A DNA stretch of 64,000 bases from Muricea muricata (GCA_963855995.1 OY979718.1:32616982-32680981), one strand, 5' to 3'; counted from the first letter of the stretch, positions 21,970 through 33,062 are shown. Program-made: numbers and translations. The notes: generated by a model not told the origin, from the letters alone.

Positions 21970-23370
21970 GTATACTAAGGGGAATATATAAATCAAAGAC
22001 TAACCCTCAACATATGATAAGATTCACTAGTACACATTCATTGAATAACAATTCATAACAGCAACTTATACTTTTTATATTTCCACTCAGCCTTACTAAT
22101 TTAACCTATTAAGGTGCAATTAATGCTAACTAATTTGCCTTACTTTGTTTTTATTACTCTGTATGACACCAAAGAAGTTACTCGTGTAGTGAGTTAAAGG
22201 CATGTCGTCTTGTTTATAAAGGTTTGGAGGGATGCTCTGTTTAAACATAAGGCATGTATGTGTTAACAAAGTTTGGAATGGTTTATATAACCTACAGTAT
22301 CAAGAATACATCAAATATATCATGAGCCAGCTTCTGCCATTTAAATGCTATGCGATTGTAAAGCATAAGTGGCCAATACCCCTCTTGATAAGTAATATCA
22401 TTTGGCATGAGCAAGGCATATTGCAGCTTGATGGTTAAAAGTGATTATTTTGATAGCTAACTATTATCTTCTGAGCATGTCTTCCCAGGCAGCATAGCAG
22501 CATATATGTAGAGCTTGATGCCCATGATGTCAGCTGGGTAAAATGAAAATTTGCCCTATAATCATGGCAGTGTTGCTGAACAGGGCCTAATATGTTACAT
22601 AATCAATGCAGCCATCTCAGCCAGAGTCCCAAGATCATATATTTGGGTAGGTAGATAATCTAGGTAATCTATCTATCTTTAACATGTGGCCAGACTGACC
22701 AGTGTTGGTAGTGGATAATAACATTAGAATGCCATAAAAATTTCACTACCTAAATAATACAACAGTCAGATTCAACGTTTTGAGAAAATTAATACTGAAG
22801 GATAAAGGGTCATTGCTCAAAACGTTTGTATGTACGTTTATATGCCTTCCTTTGTCCTGCTGTTTCAACATGGTTTACAAATGAGCATTGGTCTAACTTC
22901 CTTCATTCTGCTGTTTGAACATGGTTTGCAAATAAACATTTACTGCTGCATCATATGCTGTTTGAATTTTTTCAGTTAATAAAGTGCTTTTTTGCCATTT
23001 TTTGCCTAAAATATGGCCTGGTTAAGGCCATATTTTTTGGCATGATGCAGTGCTCAGAACGTCAGAAATGTCATTTCCGGGCTTCGAATTTCAAAAATTT
23101 TCCCGGGGGGGGGGGGGGGGGCATGCCCCCGGACCCCCTAGTTATGCGGGACCTAGGATTTTGCTACAGTCAGATTTTAAGCTGGATCCGCCCCTGCTTG
23201 TGCTTATGCTTATGTCGATGCTTATGTCGTACGCTTCAGTGGATTTCTTTGTTTTGTCTTTTGTTTTATCTTGTGCTTATGCTTATGTTACTAGTGAGAA
23301 CCAGGCTTAAATTATTGATTTTAAACAATTTCTTTTTAATTTCAAGCCAAAATAGCTGGCGCAACTGCTT
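21970..23370. other. Non-coding, with a repeat remnant near 23050-23200
   Basis: No coding region recognised. A poly-G block at 23105-23120 followed by GGATCCGCCCCTG near 23190 resembles the 3' end of a hAT-type MITE. A TGCTTATG-rich stretch follows at 23197-23290. Confidence 0.4.
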
Positions 23371-23377
23371 GCACAAG

Positions 23378-24400
23378 TACAACGAGACTCGAACCAATCT
23401 AACCAGTAATTCATGCCAAAGACGGTAGCACTAGACCACTAGTTCAGGCTTGGGCAGTGGGTGGTAAATTACTGACTTCAGCCAATTTTATTCTTAATTT
23501 TATTCTTAAAGGCGAAATATTTGCAACAATATGAAGCGGGATTCGAACCAACTCTAACGGATAAATCCCACCAAAGCTCGTACCACTAGACCACTTGTTG
23601 AGGCTTGTGTAGTGTGAAGTAAATTATTGACTTTGACCATTTTTCAACTTCGTTGCTTTAATCAAGCCAAACGATTTCCAAATGTCTACAGCGAGATTTG
23701 AACCAATGTAGCTACTAATTCACACCAAAGCCTGTACCACTAGACCACTAGTTTTAGCTTGTATGGAGAGGGGTAAATCGTTGACTTTTAAACAAAAATA
23801 CTTGCAACTGTACGTCTGCAGCGGGATTTGAACCAAACTAACTTATAATTCACACCAATGCCTGTACCACTAGACCACTCGTTCATGCTTGTATGCTGGG
23901 CGGTAAACTATTGACTTTAACCAAATGAATTTTCAGCTTAATTTAAAGCCAAAATATTTTCAACTGTCTGCAGCAAGATTTAAACAAATCTAACTGGTAA
24001 TTTGCTCAAAATCGTGTACCACTAGACCACTACTCGTTCATGGTTGTACAGTCGGTACAGTTGTACGGTTGGTACAATTGACTTCAACCAATATTTTACT
24101 TCATTTTAAGCCACAATAGTTTCAACTGTCTGCACAGCCATATTCGTACAACTCGAACTGGTAATGCAGACCAAAACGTGTACCACTAGCCCACTTGTTT
24201 ATGTTATCCACTTGTCCATGTGTCGTGAGAGGTAAAATATTGACATTAACCAATTTTTTACTTCATTTGAAGGTATAATATTTGCAGCAGTCTGCATCAA
24301 GATTTCAACCAATCTAAGCGATAATTTGGACCAAAACTTGCATCACTAGGCCACTCGTTCATACCTCTGCAGGGCGAGGTAAATGATTGACTTTTACCAA
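23378..24400 (-). repeat. Tandem array of seven tRNA-Glu-like units
   Basis: Seven units of about 130-165 bp, all in the same orientation. Read on the minus strand each has an A-box-like GTGGTCTAGTGGTA (complements near 23428, 23583, 23737, 23867, 24019, 24183 and 24343) and, some 35 bp on, a B-box-like GGTTCGAATCCCGC or a decayed form. TGGTCTAGTGGT matches the D-arm of animal tRNA-Glu. Units are joined by a conserved linker (GGTAAATTATTGACTTTAAC). None folds as an intact tRNA by eye, so this is a tRNA-derived satellite or a tandem SINE head, not functional tRNAs. Confidence 0.75.
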
Positions 24401-24414
24401 TTTTTTACTTCTTC

Positions 24415-24775
24415 TTTAGGGCTAGGGCTAGGGCTAGGGCTAGGGCTAGGGCTAGGGCTAGGGCTAGGGCTAGGGCTAGGGCTAGGGCTAGGGCTGGGGC
24501 TGGGGCTGGGGCTGGGGCTGGGGCTGGGGCTGGGGCTGGGGCTGGGGCTGGGGCTGGGGCTGGGGCTGGGGCTGGGGCTGGGGCTGGGGCTGGGGCTGGG
24601 GCTGGGGCTGGGGCTGGGGCTGGGGCTGGGGCTGGGGCTGGGGCTGGGGCTGGGGCTGGGGCTGGGGCTGGGGCTGGGGCTGGGGCTGGGGCTGGGGCTG
24701 GGGCTGGGGCTAGGGCTAGGGTTAGGGTTAGCGTTAGGTTTAGGGCTAGGGCTAGGTTTAGGGCTAGGGCTAGAG
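24415..24775 (+). repeat. GGGCTA / GGGGCT hexamer array with TTAGGG-like ends
   Basis: About 13 copies of GGGCTA, then about 36 of GGGGCT, then GGGCTA, GGGTTA and GTTTAG variants. It is strongly G-skewed on this strand and capable of G-quadruplex formation. It resembles a degenerate interstitial telomeric tract (TTAGGG-derived). It begins directly where the tRNA-like array ends. Confidence 0.9.
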
Positions 24776-24892
24776 CGATGGCAATTTTTAAATTGGACGA
24801 CAAGCGAAAGGTGTGGTCAAAGTTGATAAATTACAAAAATGCATGTATTGCGTACCTAAGTTTATTAGAATTTGTTGCACCTTCCCGTTGAC

Positions 24893-24962
24893 CTTGGGTC
24901 ATAATTGATGACGCGGTGCACTCGTAATACAAAGGTGCGAGTTCGAATTCTGCTGAAGGCCA
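24893..24962 (+). repeat. tRNA-like SINE head
   Basis: GACGCGGTGCACTCG followed by GCGAGTTCGAATTCTGC gives a plausible A-region plus a good B-box (AGTTCGAATTC). It could be the head of a tRNA-derived SINE. No intact acceptor stem was found. Confidence 0.4.
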
Positions 24963-25284
24963 CGTAAGATGTTCGTTGGTGGGGCTTATTGCAAACGCGT
25001 GACTGTAGTGGGTCAAGAATGTTAACTGTGATGTATTTCGGGTTAAGAAAGATTCGAGACACTTGACTGTGGTGTGTCAAATGTTGAGTAAAGAAAGAAG
25101 CGAGGCAGTTAACTCTGGAGGGGTACAAACGAGACTCTTTTTGTTTTCTGAAGTGTCTTTTATTTTTTTTTAAACAAGATATTCATTTCATTGCAAGTTT
25201 TGAGCCGTTAATTATTTCGTACTATCATTGAAAAAAAAAACGTCAGGATTTTTATCGTGGTTGTTTCGGAAATAGAGTATAAAG

Positions 25285-25355
25285 GACTGAATAGAGCGTG
25301 ACGCTATACTGTATTGCAACATCAAGGTCGTGAGTTCAATTCTCACCGCGGTTAA
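25285..25355 (+). repeat. Second tRNA-like SINE head
   Basis: ATAGAGCGTGACGCTATACT followed by AAGGTCGTGAGTTCAATTCTC resembles the D-arm to T-arm span of a tRNA with B-box AGTTCAATTC. It is probably another SINE or tRNA pseudogene, about 400 bp from the first. Confidence 0.4.
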
Positions 25356-25415
25356 AGTATTTTTCACTTTACCGGGTGAGACGCATTTACTTGAGAGCAC
25401 TTTTTCATAACATTA

Positions 25416-25883
25416 TTACCTGTTATGTCTTAGTTCGTTTTGATATGTTTGTACTGCATCGTCGAATACTTGTTTGTCAGATGACAGCGTTGAAATGCGC
25501 TTGTTGATAGATGCTGGAAGTTGCCTTAAAATGCTAGGTGGGTGGTTAGAGTGTTTGTGTATGTATAGCGGATCGTCATTGGGCTTCCTATAACGTTTAT
25601 ATTTTCCGGTAGCAAGGTCGAAAGTTACGTCTAGAAAGTTTACCACGTGTAAATTTGATTCTGCTGTTATTTTTAGGCCAAACTGTTCGAAAACTTTATG
25701 GAGCTCTTTCCTGGTTTTGTCTGCCAAACGTGCTGATCTGTTTTTAATAATCGCCAAACCGTCATCCCTATACAAGCCGATGTTTTTCTTGCCAAACTTT
25801 TTTCTTAAATGGTTTAAGATGAAAAGACCTACTAGTTCGCAAATTTCTGCCCCGTCATAGCTACCCATGGTAACATCAAACAA
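25416..25883 (-). pseudogene. Reverse transcriptase fragment, Penelope-like type
   Basis: A 155-codon open frame begins MFDVTMGSYDGAEICELVGL and has the RT active-site block IGLYRDDGLAI, then FLDVTFDLATGKY and LYIHKHSNHPPSI. The same architecture occurs at 26495-27187, where a GIY-YIG-like segment follows. I assign it to a Penelope-like or related RT lineage from the RT-to-FLDV spacing. Only the central RT part remains, truncated on both sides. Confidence 0.6.
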
Positions 25884-26174
25884 ATTGCTATTGTTGTTTT
25901 TGATCCAGGTTTTCCGTGACTGAAAAGGAGAGCAATATTTATCTAACTTTTCTAAAGAATATTACAACTATCGGTAAACTTCAGGCAATCATCAGAAATC
26001 ATCATGAAACATCGTGTAACGATTTACCGACAGTTCTTATATTTTTTAGAAAAGTCAAATTTTAGAAAAGGCTGTTTTGTATTTTAGAGCATCATATTCA
26101 CGAAGGTATGTTCAACTTAAAGAACTTAAAAGTTTATTCTTGCGGAAGTTTTCGTTTTTAAGTATAATATATCA

Positions 26175-26308
26175 TTTATAGACCCCTCCGCTCGGGGGGA
26201 TTCGGTGAAATATTTCCTAAATTGATGATATTTCCCGAGGGCTTTAGCCCGAGGGAAATATCATCACTGAAGGAAATATATCACCGAATCCCCCTCGCTC
26301 CGGGTATA
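26175..26308. repeat. Imperfect hairpin element beside a (TA)n tract
   Basis: CCGCTCGGGGGATTCGGTGA and its near complement TCACCGAATCCCCCTCGC enclose a second palindrome centred on CCCGAGGGCTTTAGCCCGAG. No coding capacity. Confidence 0.6.
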
Positions 26309-26468
<160 letters not shown>

Positions 26469-26494
26469 TTAGGTTTTGCCGTTTATAAAAACTT

Positions 26495-27600
26495 TTGAAA
26501 GAGTGCTCAATGGATAATCCAAATTATGGTGCTGAGCAGCATGGTGCTGAGTCATGTGAATTGGTTGGATCTTTTCTACTATACCACATTTCGATAAAAT
26601 ATGGCAAAACCTTTGGTCTGTACCAAGATGATGGTTTAGGTGTTGCTAAAGCGACAGCGCGTGAAATAGAAACGAGAAAAAAAGATGTACGTGCTATTTT
26701 CAACAAATATGGCTTAAAAATAACGATTGAAGCAAATAAGAAAGTTGTAAATTTCCTCGATGTTACATTAAATCTGTCTACCGAAAAGTACCAGCCATAC
26801 TCGAAGCCCAACAACATTCCGCTTTACATCCATAGCAAGTCCAACCATCCACCCAACATTTTTGGCAAAAACCAGCATCTATAAATAAACGTTTGTCTGA
26901 AATATCGTCGGATGAACAATCTTTCAAACAGGCTACTCGATCCTTTGTACCAGCAAGCTATTGATAAAAGTGGCTATAAACATGAACTCACATTCAAACA
27001 CCCCTCAATTCAAACGAGTCATAAAAACTCAAGACACCGCAAAAGGAACATTACGTGGTACAATCCGCCATTTAGCAAGAATGTAGCAACAAACGTCGAC
27101 CAAAGCTTTTTAAGAATTATTGACGAGGAATTCCCTGCCAAACATCCCCTGCACAAGATATTTAAGTATTTAACCGCAACACAGTGAAGGTTAGCTACAG
27201 TTGTATGCCAAATATTAAGCAAACTATTGACAGACAAGTCCAAATTATCCAAATCATCTTCGACTGACAACGAAACTGCGTGTAATTGCCAAAAGAAAAC
27301 TGAATGCTCTCTGTTGAACAAGTGTAAAGTTAAGTCAGTCATATATCAAGCTACAGTCACAACCACAAATAAAACGTCCGACAAGCCTGATTTCAAAACA
27401 AGATACGCGAACGACAAAGCGTCGTTTGATTCCTACAACAAACGTAATTTCACTGAGCTAAGCAAGTATGTGTGGGAGTCGAAGAACAATAACATTGACT
27501 ATATAATTAACTGGAAAATACTTAAACGTGCTAGATCTTATAACCCAGCTTCAGATAGATGTAACCTATGCTTGTGGGAGAAATACTTTATCAGCATGCA
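26495..27600 (+). pseudogene. Penelope-like RT plus GIY-YIG-like nuclease remnant
   Basis: First frame (26495-26884): GAESCELVGSF, FGLYQDDGLGVA (RT active site, with Gln in the second position), then VVNFLDVTLNLSTEKY and LYIHSKSNHPPNIF. It shifts frame near 26880 and continues in another frame with [16 protein letters not shown] and [12 protein letters not shown] third frame (27227-27703) has CNCQKKTECSLLNKC, VIYQATVTT and FKTRYANDKASFDS, which looks like a GIY-YIG endonuclease-type region with its zinc-binding lead-in. Same family as the minus-strand fragment at 25416-25883. Inactive through frameshifts. Confidence 0.6.
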
Positions 27601-27616
27601 GACATGGTTATCTGGA

Positions 27617-27664
27617 AAACGCGGACACGGACAACGCGGACACGGACAACGCGGACACGGACAC
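27617..27664 (+). repeat. 15-bp minisatellite, three units
   Basis: Three copies of CGCGGACACGGACAA, preceded by GGTTATCTGGAAAA. The same lead-in and unit occur reversed at 30926-31065. Confidence 0.8.
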
Positions 27665-27669
27665 TTAAA

Positions 27670-28600
27670 AAATACGAAAAAAAGAAATCAAAGCGGAAAA
27701 TGAGAAAAAAAATGATATCACCCATTTTATTTTAACAATTCTATGTGAAATAATAGTTTGTATGTCACCACTTATGTCAATTGATCTCTTTATCAATGCG
27801 ACGTCTGCGATGAATTTTAGCCTATTCAGAGTAGAAAATACCATTTATAGCAAAAGTGGCTGCTCTCGGAAAAAAATATTGTGATAAATGTTTTCTTTGT
27901 TACAATATGGCTATGTCAATAAGCACTTTATTTCATTTTTGTGCACGTATGGCCCAACGAATTTTTAATCATCAATTTCATTTGGATTTAATCATTTTTC
28001 TGGGCCTTTCTTTGTTCTTTATTAGAGTGCATGCAAACAATGGCTCAAAGGGAAAATATGCGAACGCGACAGTAACTACGTCCCATGCAAGGCATCTCCC
28101 TCACAGTAATATAGAAAGTAATGTATTTCAATTCGTTGTGGCTCATGCATCTCGCCCACGCGAGATCTCATTGTGTTTGCGTCAGTATAAAACCCACGCT
28201 CCAACGATATTCTGCACTTGACGCCACTCAGCATCTCCAGCGGAACCGGCTTTACTTTCTCAATTCGCTTCGCGAATTTACACTAGTCAATTCCAATCAT
28301 CGAAACCACCAGTATATATATCGATTCTTTTTTGTAATAGCAGTAACATTGTTACCTTTGTAATTAATATTAAACTTTTTTGTTCGTAAACGGATACTTA
28401 ATTAAATGCATTAGTATACCATTATATAGTACATCAATTACCTATGTATACGCATTGACCATTTATTGTCAATAAATGTTTGACTCGCGCACACATGCTG
28501 GGCGGTCACCTCCATTCTCGTTTCCTACACTTAGATTTGAAATATTTTCTATTCGGCTGAGCGCAGCGAAAGAGAATAGAATGCACACATTGTACAGTAT
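27670..28600. other. Non-coding, nothing firm
   Basis: No coding region recognised. A TATA-like AGTATAAAACCC occurs near 28184 in a locally CpG-richer patch and could belong to a promoter, but no convincing gene follows. Confidence 0.35.
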
Positions 28601-28632
28601 CACAATAGAACAAACAATACAGAACACAAAAC

Positions 28633-28785
28633 AACACAACGCAACGCAACGCAACGCAACGCAACGCAACGCAACGCAACGCAACGCAACGCAACGCAAC
28701 GCAACGCAACGCAACGCAACGCAACGCAACGCAACGCAACGCAACGCAACACAACACAACACAACACAACACAACACAACAAGAG
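28633..28785. repeat. (GCAAC)n pentanucleotide microsatellite
   Basis: About 23 uninterrupted copies of GCAAC, then about seven ACAAC copies. It produces long artefactual open frames in all phases on both strands because the unit is not a multiple of three. Confidence 0.95.
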
Positions 28786-28902
28786 CAGAACAATCTAACA
28801 GAAGCGAATGATGAAGAGTAGAATGATATAACTCAGTTTGTAAGCAAGTAGGAACAATATCATCGCGGAATATCATCACTCGCCTCTGTTGAGACTTCAC
28901 AT

Positions 28903-29398
28903 TTAACGACTACTTGATTGCCAGTGGCAAGAGCAGTCAGGCACGAAAGTCCATGTGCAAGGTATTGACAAGTCAAAAGATCTGTTCAGCTCCAATTTAA
29001 ACAAGTCCTTAATTGACCTTTTAAAGAGGACTAAACTAGAGAAGTTTCTCTGAGGAGTAACAAGAATGGTCTTGTTCCAAAATTTCACAATGCGGTTAAA
29101 ATAAGATGACTGAAAGGTGCTGGTACGGCAATATGGTGTTTTCAGTGTTCTCAAATTACTTGACCTGGTCCGTTGATTATTGACAAAGGAGGCAAAGTTG
29201 GAAATGTCTATGCCAATGTGTCCATGCAATGCCTTATAAAAGAATGTTAAGTCTTTTAACTTGCAAAGTGGTAGAAGATCTGATGCAACTAGTCGATCCT
29301 TGTACTCCTGCTGTTCCTTGCGTTGTTGTAGTATCCATCTTGTTGCTCTTCTTTGGACGTTTTCGACTTTGAGTTTGAGAGAAATACTGTGTTAGCGT
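28903..29398 (-). pseudogene. LINE (non-LTR) ORF2 C-terminal fragment
   Basis: On the minus strand one frame reads LKVENVQRRATRWILQQRKE, then DLTFFYKALHGHIGIDI, RTRSSNLRTLKTPYCRTSTF and YFNRIVKFWN. This is the characteristic post-RT end of non-LTR retrotransposon ORF2. It ends at a stop near 28903. It abuts the transposase fragment at about 29399, so one insertion truncated the other. Confidence 0.75.
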
Positions 29399-29399
29399 A

Positions 29400-30086
29400 A
29401 ATAATTCCGTCTGCTTCACACAACAGATTGAGCGTGATATTTGGCGCCTGCATGTTTCGGAATATTTCTACACAAGGCGTTCCAATACGCGAGTGGCCGT
29501 AATTGGGATTTGCTACGTCGGGAAGTTTTAAGCCTGACTCATCGAAAAATTTCAGCTTGCGCTGGTCTACAGTTGAAATGTAGTCGAGAAATGCCTGACA
29601 GTATTCAATATTTTGTTGCGTGAATTTCTCGGCAGCAGGTCTAATCATTCGCTTCCAAGACCATTTTCCGTCATTCATGTAATTTCTAACAGCCCTGTTC
29701 AAAGTTTGTTTACTGATCCCGCCCGGAATAAAACAATGTTCGGCTACTTCGTTCAAAAGTTCGCCCGATGTCATTGATGGCCTATCCATCTTCAGAAGTT
29801 TTATGAGTTGCATATCTTCTGGTTTTAGAAGTCTAATGCCACTCGCACAAGATTCATGACGCTTTACCTCGCCAGACTCACAAAACCTCTTCCAGACTTT
29901 TTGAATCGTTTCCACCGAAAGTTTTAATTTAGAGGATACAGCACTGTAGCTTCCTTGGAAAAATCCCGCCACCGGGTCGCCTCCCATTTCAACTATTTGG
30001 TCAATAACGAAGGATCTTAAATCGTTATTAATTGCCTTTCCGCGGATACAAGTTCGTTCGAGCTTACTAACTTCACTCATTTTCAC
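29400..30086 (-). pseudogene. Tc1/mariner (IS630)-like transposase, C-terminally truncated
   Basis: From ATG at 30086 the frame has an N-terminal helix-turn-helix region (VSSKLKLSVETIQKVWKRFC) and a second one around GISKQTLNRAVRNYM. The first catalytic block follows (KLKFFDESGLKL, with the Asp of the DDE/D triad), then PNYGHSRIGTPCVEI and LLCEADGIIYANTV. Homology stops at about 29400, before the second and third catalytic acids, where LINE sequence begins. No terminal repeats identified with confidence. Confidence 0.7.
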
Positions 30087-30099
30087 TAGTCGTGCCGAC

Positions 30100-30900
30100 T
30101 ATGCCAAAAGTATGAAAGACGTCTATTTTGCGTGCACGATTTTGGGCGTGGCGATGATGCGTTATTTTTCAGCGTTTCGACACTTCGGTGAGATCTGTAA
30201 TATTAACCCAATGTATGTGTCATGTGTGTCGAAACAACTGGTCATTGTGAGAAGGCGTCTAAATAAAAGCCTATGCCAGATTTCTAGTAGCCCTGTGGCT
30301 CAATGAACATTAATTTATATTTGTAATATATATTAAAATATGTGTATTGCGGTAGAACAAAAATAAAAATATACAAGTTACAACGAGCGGATAATAGCGT
30401 TCTATATATTGTCTCCTTCACTTGTTCTTAAATTCTCACACTACTCAAACGTATTATTTATTAGCACGTTCACGTGGGTTCAGTGTTTGTTTAAAATGTA
30501 AAAATCATTTGTTGACAGAATGTCGTGAGAACATAGTCAACGTATTTGTATTGCCAGACTGCAATCCAGGCCATAAAAAAAGAGAAAACGCTTACCTTTA
30601 AGAAATAGGCTTCATCTCTCATTCATTTTTGCGCAAGTTTCACACAATTGTGCCTGCGCTCATTTTTAGCACAGATTGTTAATGCGTACTTCATTTTCTT
30701 GTAATATAGAGGACGTTGTAATTGACTCATGGTTTATCGTACTTGAGCACGTCAGGCATTTTGGGGGGTTTATGTATTCAGTTTACAGGATAATCTTTAA
30801 ATAATTCAAAATTAGTTGACAACGGTGAATTACTATTTTAGTCTTTCACTGACATATAGATAGATAGATAGACAGATATTTTTGGCGCCAAAAGACGCGC
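30100..30900. other. Non-coding, nothing recognised
   Basis: AT-rich sequence without coding signal, between the transposase fragment and the 15-bp minisatellite. Confidence 0.5.
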
Positions 30901-30925
30901 TAATATTAAAACAGTCCGCTTCGGT

Positions 30926-31065
30926 CCGCGTTGTCCGTGTCCGCGTTGTCCGTGTCTGCGTTGTCCGTGTCCGTGTTGTCCGTGTCCGTATTGTCCGTGT
31001 CCGTGTTGTCCGTGTCCGCGTTGTTCGGTGTCCGTGTTTTCCAGATAACCTGCAGACATTATAAG
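30926..31065 (-). repeat. 15-bp minisatellite, about eight units, reversed relative to 27617
   Basis: Units of CCGCGTTGTCCGTGT with C/T variants, ending GTTTTCCAGATAAC. Reversed, this is the same lead-in seen before the plus-oriented copy at 27617-27664. The two could be the ends of one element spanning about 27.6-31.07 kb, or two independent insertions. Confidence 0.75.
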
Positions 31066-31372
31066 AAATTTCTTTTAAAAAACATTTAAATATAAACAAT
31101 ATGTTTAAATATACCGCGCTATGTGGACCTTTCTGCACTTTATTATAATGTTGTTGACATTTCCGCGTCCTGACTATACCTTACTAATTGCTTTGCGTGC
31201 TCTGTAAATAGGATTAAAATTTAAAAGTCTTAACCATTTGTACATAAATATTGTAAGTTTTAACGAATAGTTATTAGGCTATTTTATCTGATGAGTGCCA
31301 CATCTCGTTGTGCGAAACTAGTTAGTAATAAAGATGCCTAGTGGAATTTGTTGAGTCGTATAAATAAATTAC

Positions 31373-31482
<110 letters not shown>

Positions 31483-31554
31483 GTATATATAGAAGTTTTG
31501 AAACTGATCTAATTAAAAACATTTTACATTGAAAAATGTATAAAAAACTAAAAG

Positions 31555-31597
31555 TTGCTAAATTTTCGGCCGCAAGCTGCTAGCCTTCGTCTGAGCA
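31555..31597 (-). ncRNA. Hammerhead-ribozyme-like motif, left Penelope-like copy
   Basis: Minus strand: TTGC stem strand, core CAGACGA, a GGC...GCC stem II, CGAAAATTTA, then GCAA, which pairs with TTGC. The layout matches the minimal hammerhead reported for Penelope-like elements. The core has A where the consensus CUGANGA has U, so activity is doubtful. Confidence 0.5.
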
Positions 31598-31603
31598 ATA
31601 TAC

Positions 31604-32205
31604 CTAGAAATAGACTGAATTGCTTTTATAAAGCCTATTGTTCTGCTTGATTGAGTTTATCAGTGTTAGATAGCATGATGGGAATTCGGCATGTTCATTG
31701 ACTGAATCCTGATTTATCACTGAATGCAACGCCTCCAAGAAGATTCTTTGCGAGTAATTTGTAATTCCTTTCTCGAGTATCACTGCATCTGATTTTGCTG
31801 CACCATGTCCAGTCGTTTCAGCATGTTCTTTGATTGCCGAATAGTTGTTTCTCCAAACACCAGGCTTATGTTCCAACCATCTCGAACACCAACACCGTTT
31901 GGATTCGCCAATATAAGTGAACGAGCATGTTCTACATTCAAATTTGTATACAACGGCTTTGGTTCTCTCCTCTGATGGTCTTGTTTTTAATATACGGAAT
32001 ATATTTGCCAAAGTACAAACCGGTTTTAGTGCTACTCGTACTCCTGCCTTTGTTAAAATACTTTTAATCTTTTCCGAAACACCCTTTACTTATGGAATAC
32101 ATGTCGAACCCCGTAAGTCTTCTTTCCTTTTTTGGTTCACTTTTACAGTGTCATTAACAACTTCTTTAATAAAACTTTTTTTGTAACCATTTAACTCTAG
32201 TGCTC
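31604..32205 (-). pseudogene. Penelope-like element, left copy: linker and GIY-YIG endonuclease
   Basis: The minus strand reads NGYKKSF and VVNDTVKVNQKRKEDLRGST, then a TAA where the sister copy has a Tyr codon. It continues to a GIY-YIG-type nuclease (VVYKFECRTCSFTYIGES, WLEHKPGVWRNN, KEHAETTGHG). The RT part of the same element lies at 37012-37306, on the far side of the 4.8-kb palindrome that splits it. Nearly identical to the copy at 37307-38267. Confidence 0.8.
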
Positions 32206-32296
32206 AGTAGTAACTCTAGTAAAAATAGTAGTATTCAGTAGTATTGGCGGCGGAAGTAATTAGTATGCAAGCCTGTATGTAGAGAAATGACGTCAT

Positions 32297-32480
32297 TGCA
32301 AGGATGTGCGCACGCTAGGATGTGCGCACTATCCCGATACACGCGAGGGTGTGTGCACTATCCCGATGCACGCGAGGATGTGTGCACTATCCGATACACG
32401 CGAGAATGTTCGCACTATCCGGATGCACGCGAGGATGTGCGCATTATTCGACCCACACGAGGATGTGCGCACGGCGGTAT
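32297..32480 (+). repeat. Subterminal 29-bp tandem repeats, left arm
   Basis: Seven diverged units with the pattern AGGATGTGCGCACTATCC then GATGCACGCG. The block lies about 50 bp inside the left terminus. Such blocks are typical binding sites for an element-encoded protein. Confidence 0.8.
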
Positions 32481-32747
32481 TCGGAAAAAACACGTTTTTA
32501 GAAAGATGTATTGACAAAATGAAAATTTTACGTTACCTTAAGTATAAGTATACATATATAGGTTTAGATACTGTTTGTTTTAGATATTAGATACTGTTTG
32601 TCCTGCTGGTCTTATGATGTTCACACATCAGTCCAAAGACACCCACAGTACGTAACTTGTCCCGCATTCCAGGACGACGTCAAAGCACTGATCGGACTAG
32701 CATTATACATTCTGCGTGCACTGTTGTGTGTCAACAATTAGTTATCA

Positions 32748-33062
32748 TCAGCTGTTCGTTGTCGCTCTTTTTTCCAAACATAAAAAACATAGTTGATTGT
32801 CCGAGAATAATGTCCAGCAATAGCCACAACGTACTGTCCCGTCGACCACGGACGATGCTGCCCAATGTCTAAAACACTCACAGTGAGCACCTTGGTGACA
32901 ACACGGTGTATTCATAGCGAGTACCTCTTCGGCCTAGATAGCTTCAAAACAGAAATGGCATTGCTTTTCTTCTATACCGTTTTCCGATAGTAAACCAAAT
33001 AGATGAATTATAGCTGTTGGCAAAATAACGCCTGGTGAAGGTAAAGCTCCAACTGTTTCCAT
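32748..33062 (-). pseudogene. RING-like ORF, left arm (mirror of 36194-36508)
   Basis: Same ORF as in the right arm, including the in-frame TAG at codon 43. See the right-arm entry for the motif description. Confidence 0.55.

Noticed and set aside
23378..24400. Functional tRNA gene cluster
   Set aside because: Boxes are decayed in several units and no complete acceptor stem pairs by eye; better called tRNA-derived repeats.
23378..24400. CRISPR-like array (regular repeats)
   Set aside because: Repeat units are 130-165 bp and diverged with no unique spacers; the sequence is eukaryotic.
24415..24775. A chromosome end
   Set aside because: Both flanks continue as ordinary genomic sequence and the units are mostly not TTAGGG, so it is interstitial.
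24383..24826. Long open frames encoding Leu-Gly and Ala-Pro repeats
   Set aside because: They are read through the hexamer GGGCTA/GGGGCT array; open on both strands only because the unit is six bases.
28469..28900. Open frames encoding Ala-Thr-Gln-Arg-Asn or Cys-Val-Ala-Leu-Arg repeats
   Set aside because: Artefacts of the (GCAAC)n pentamer, open in every phase.
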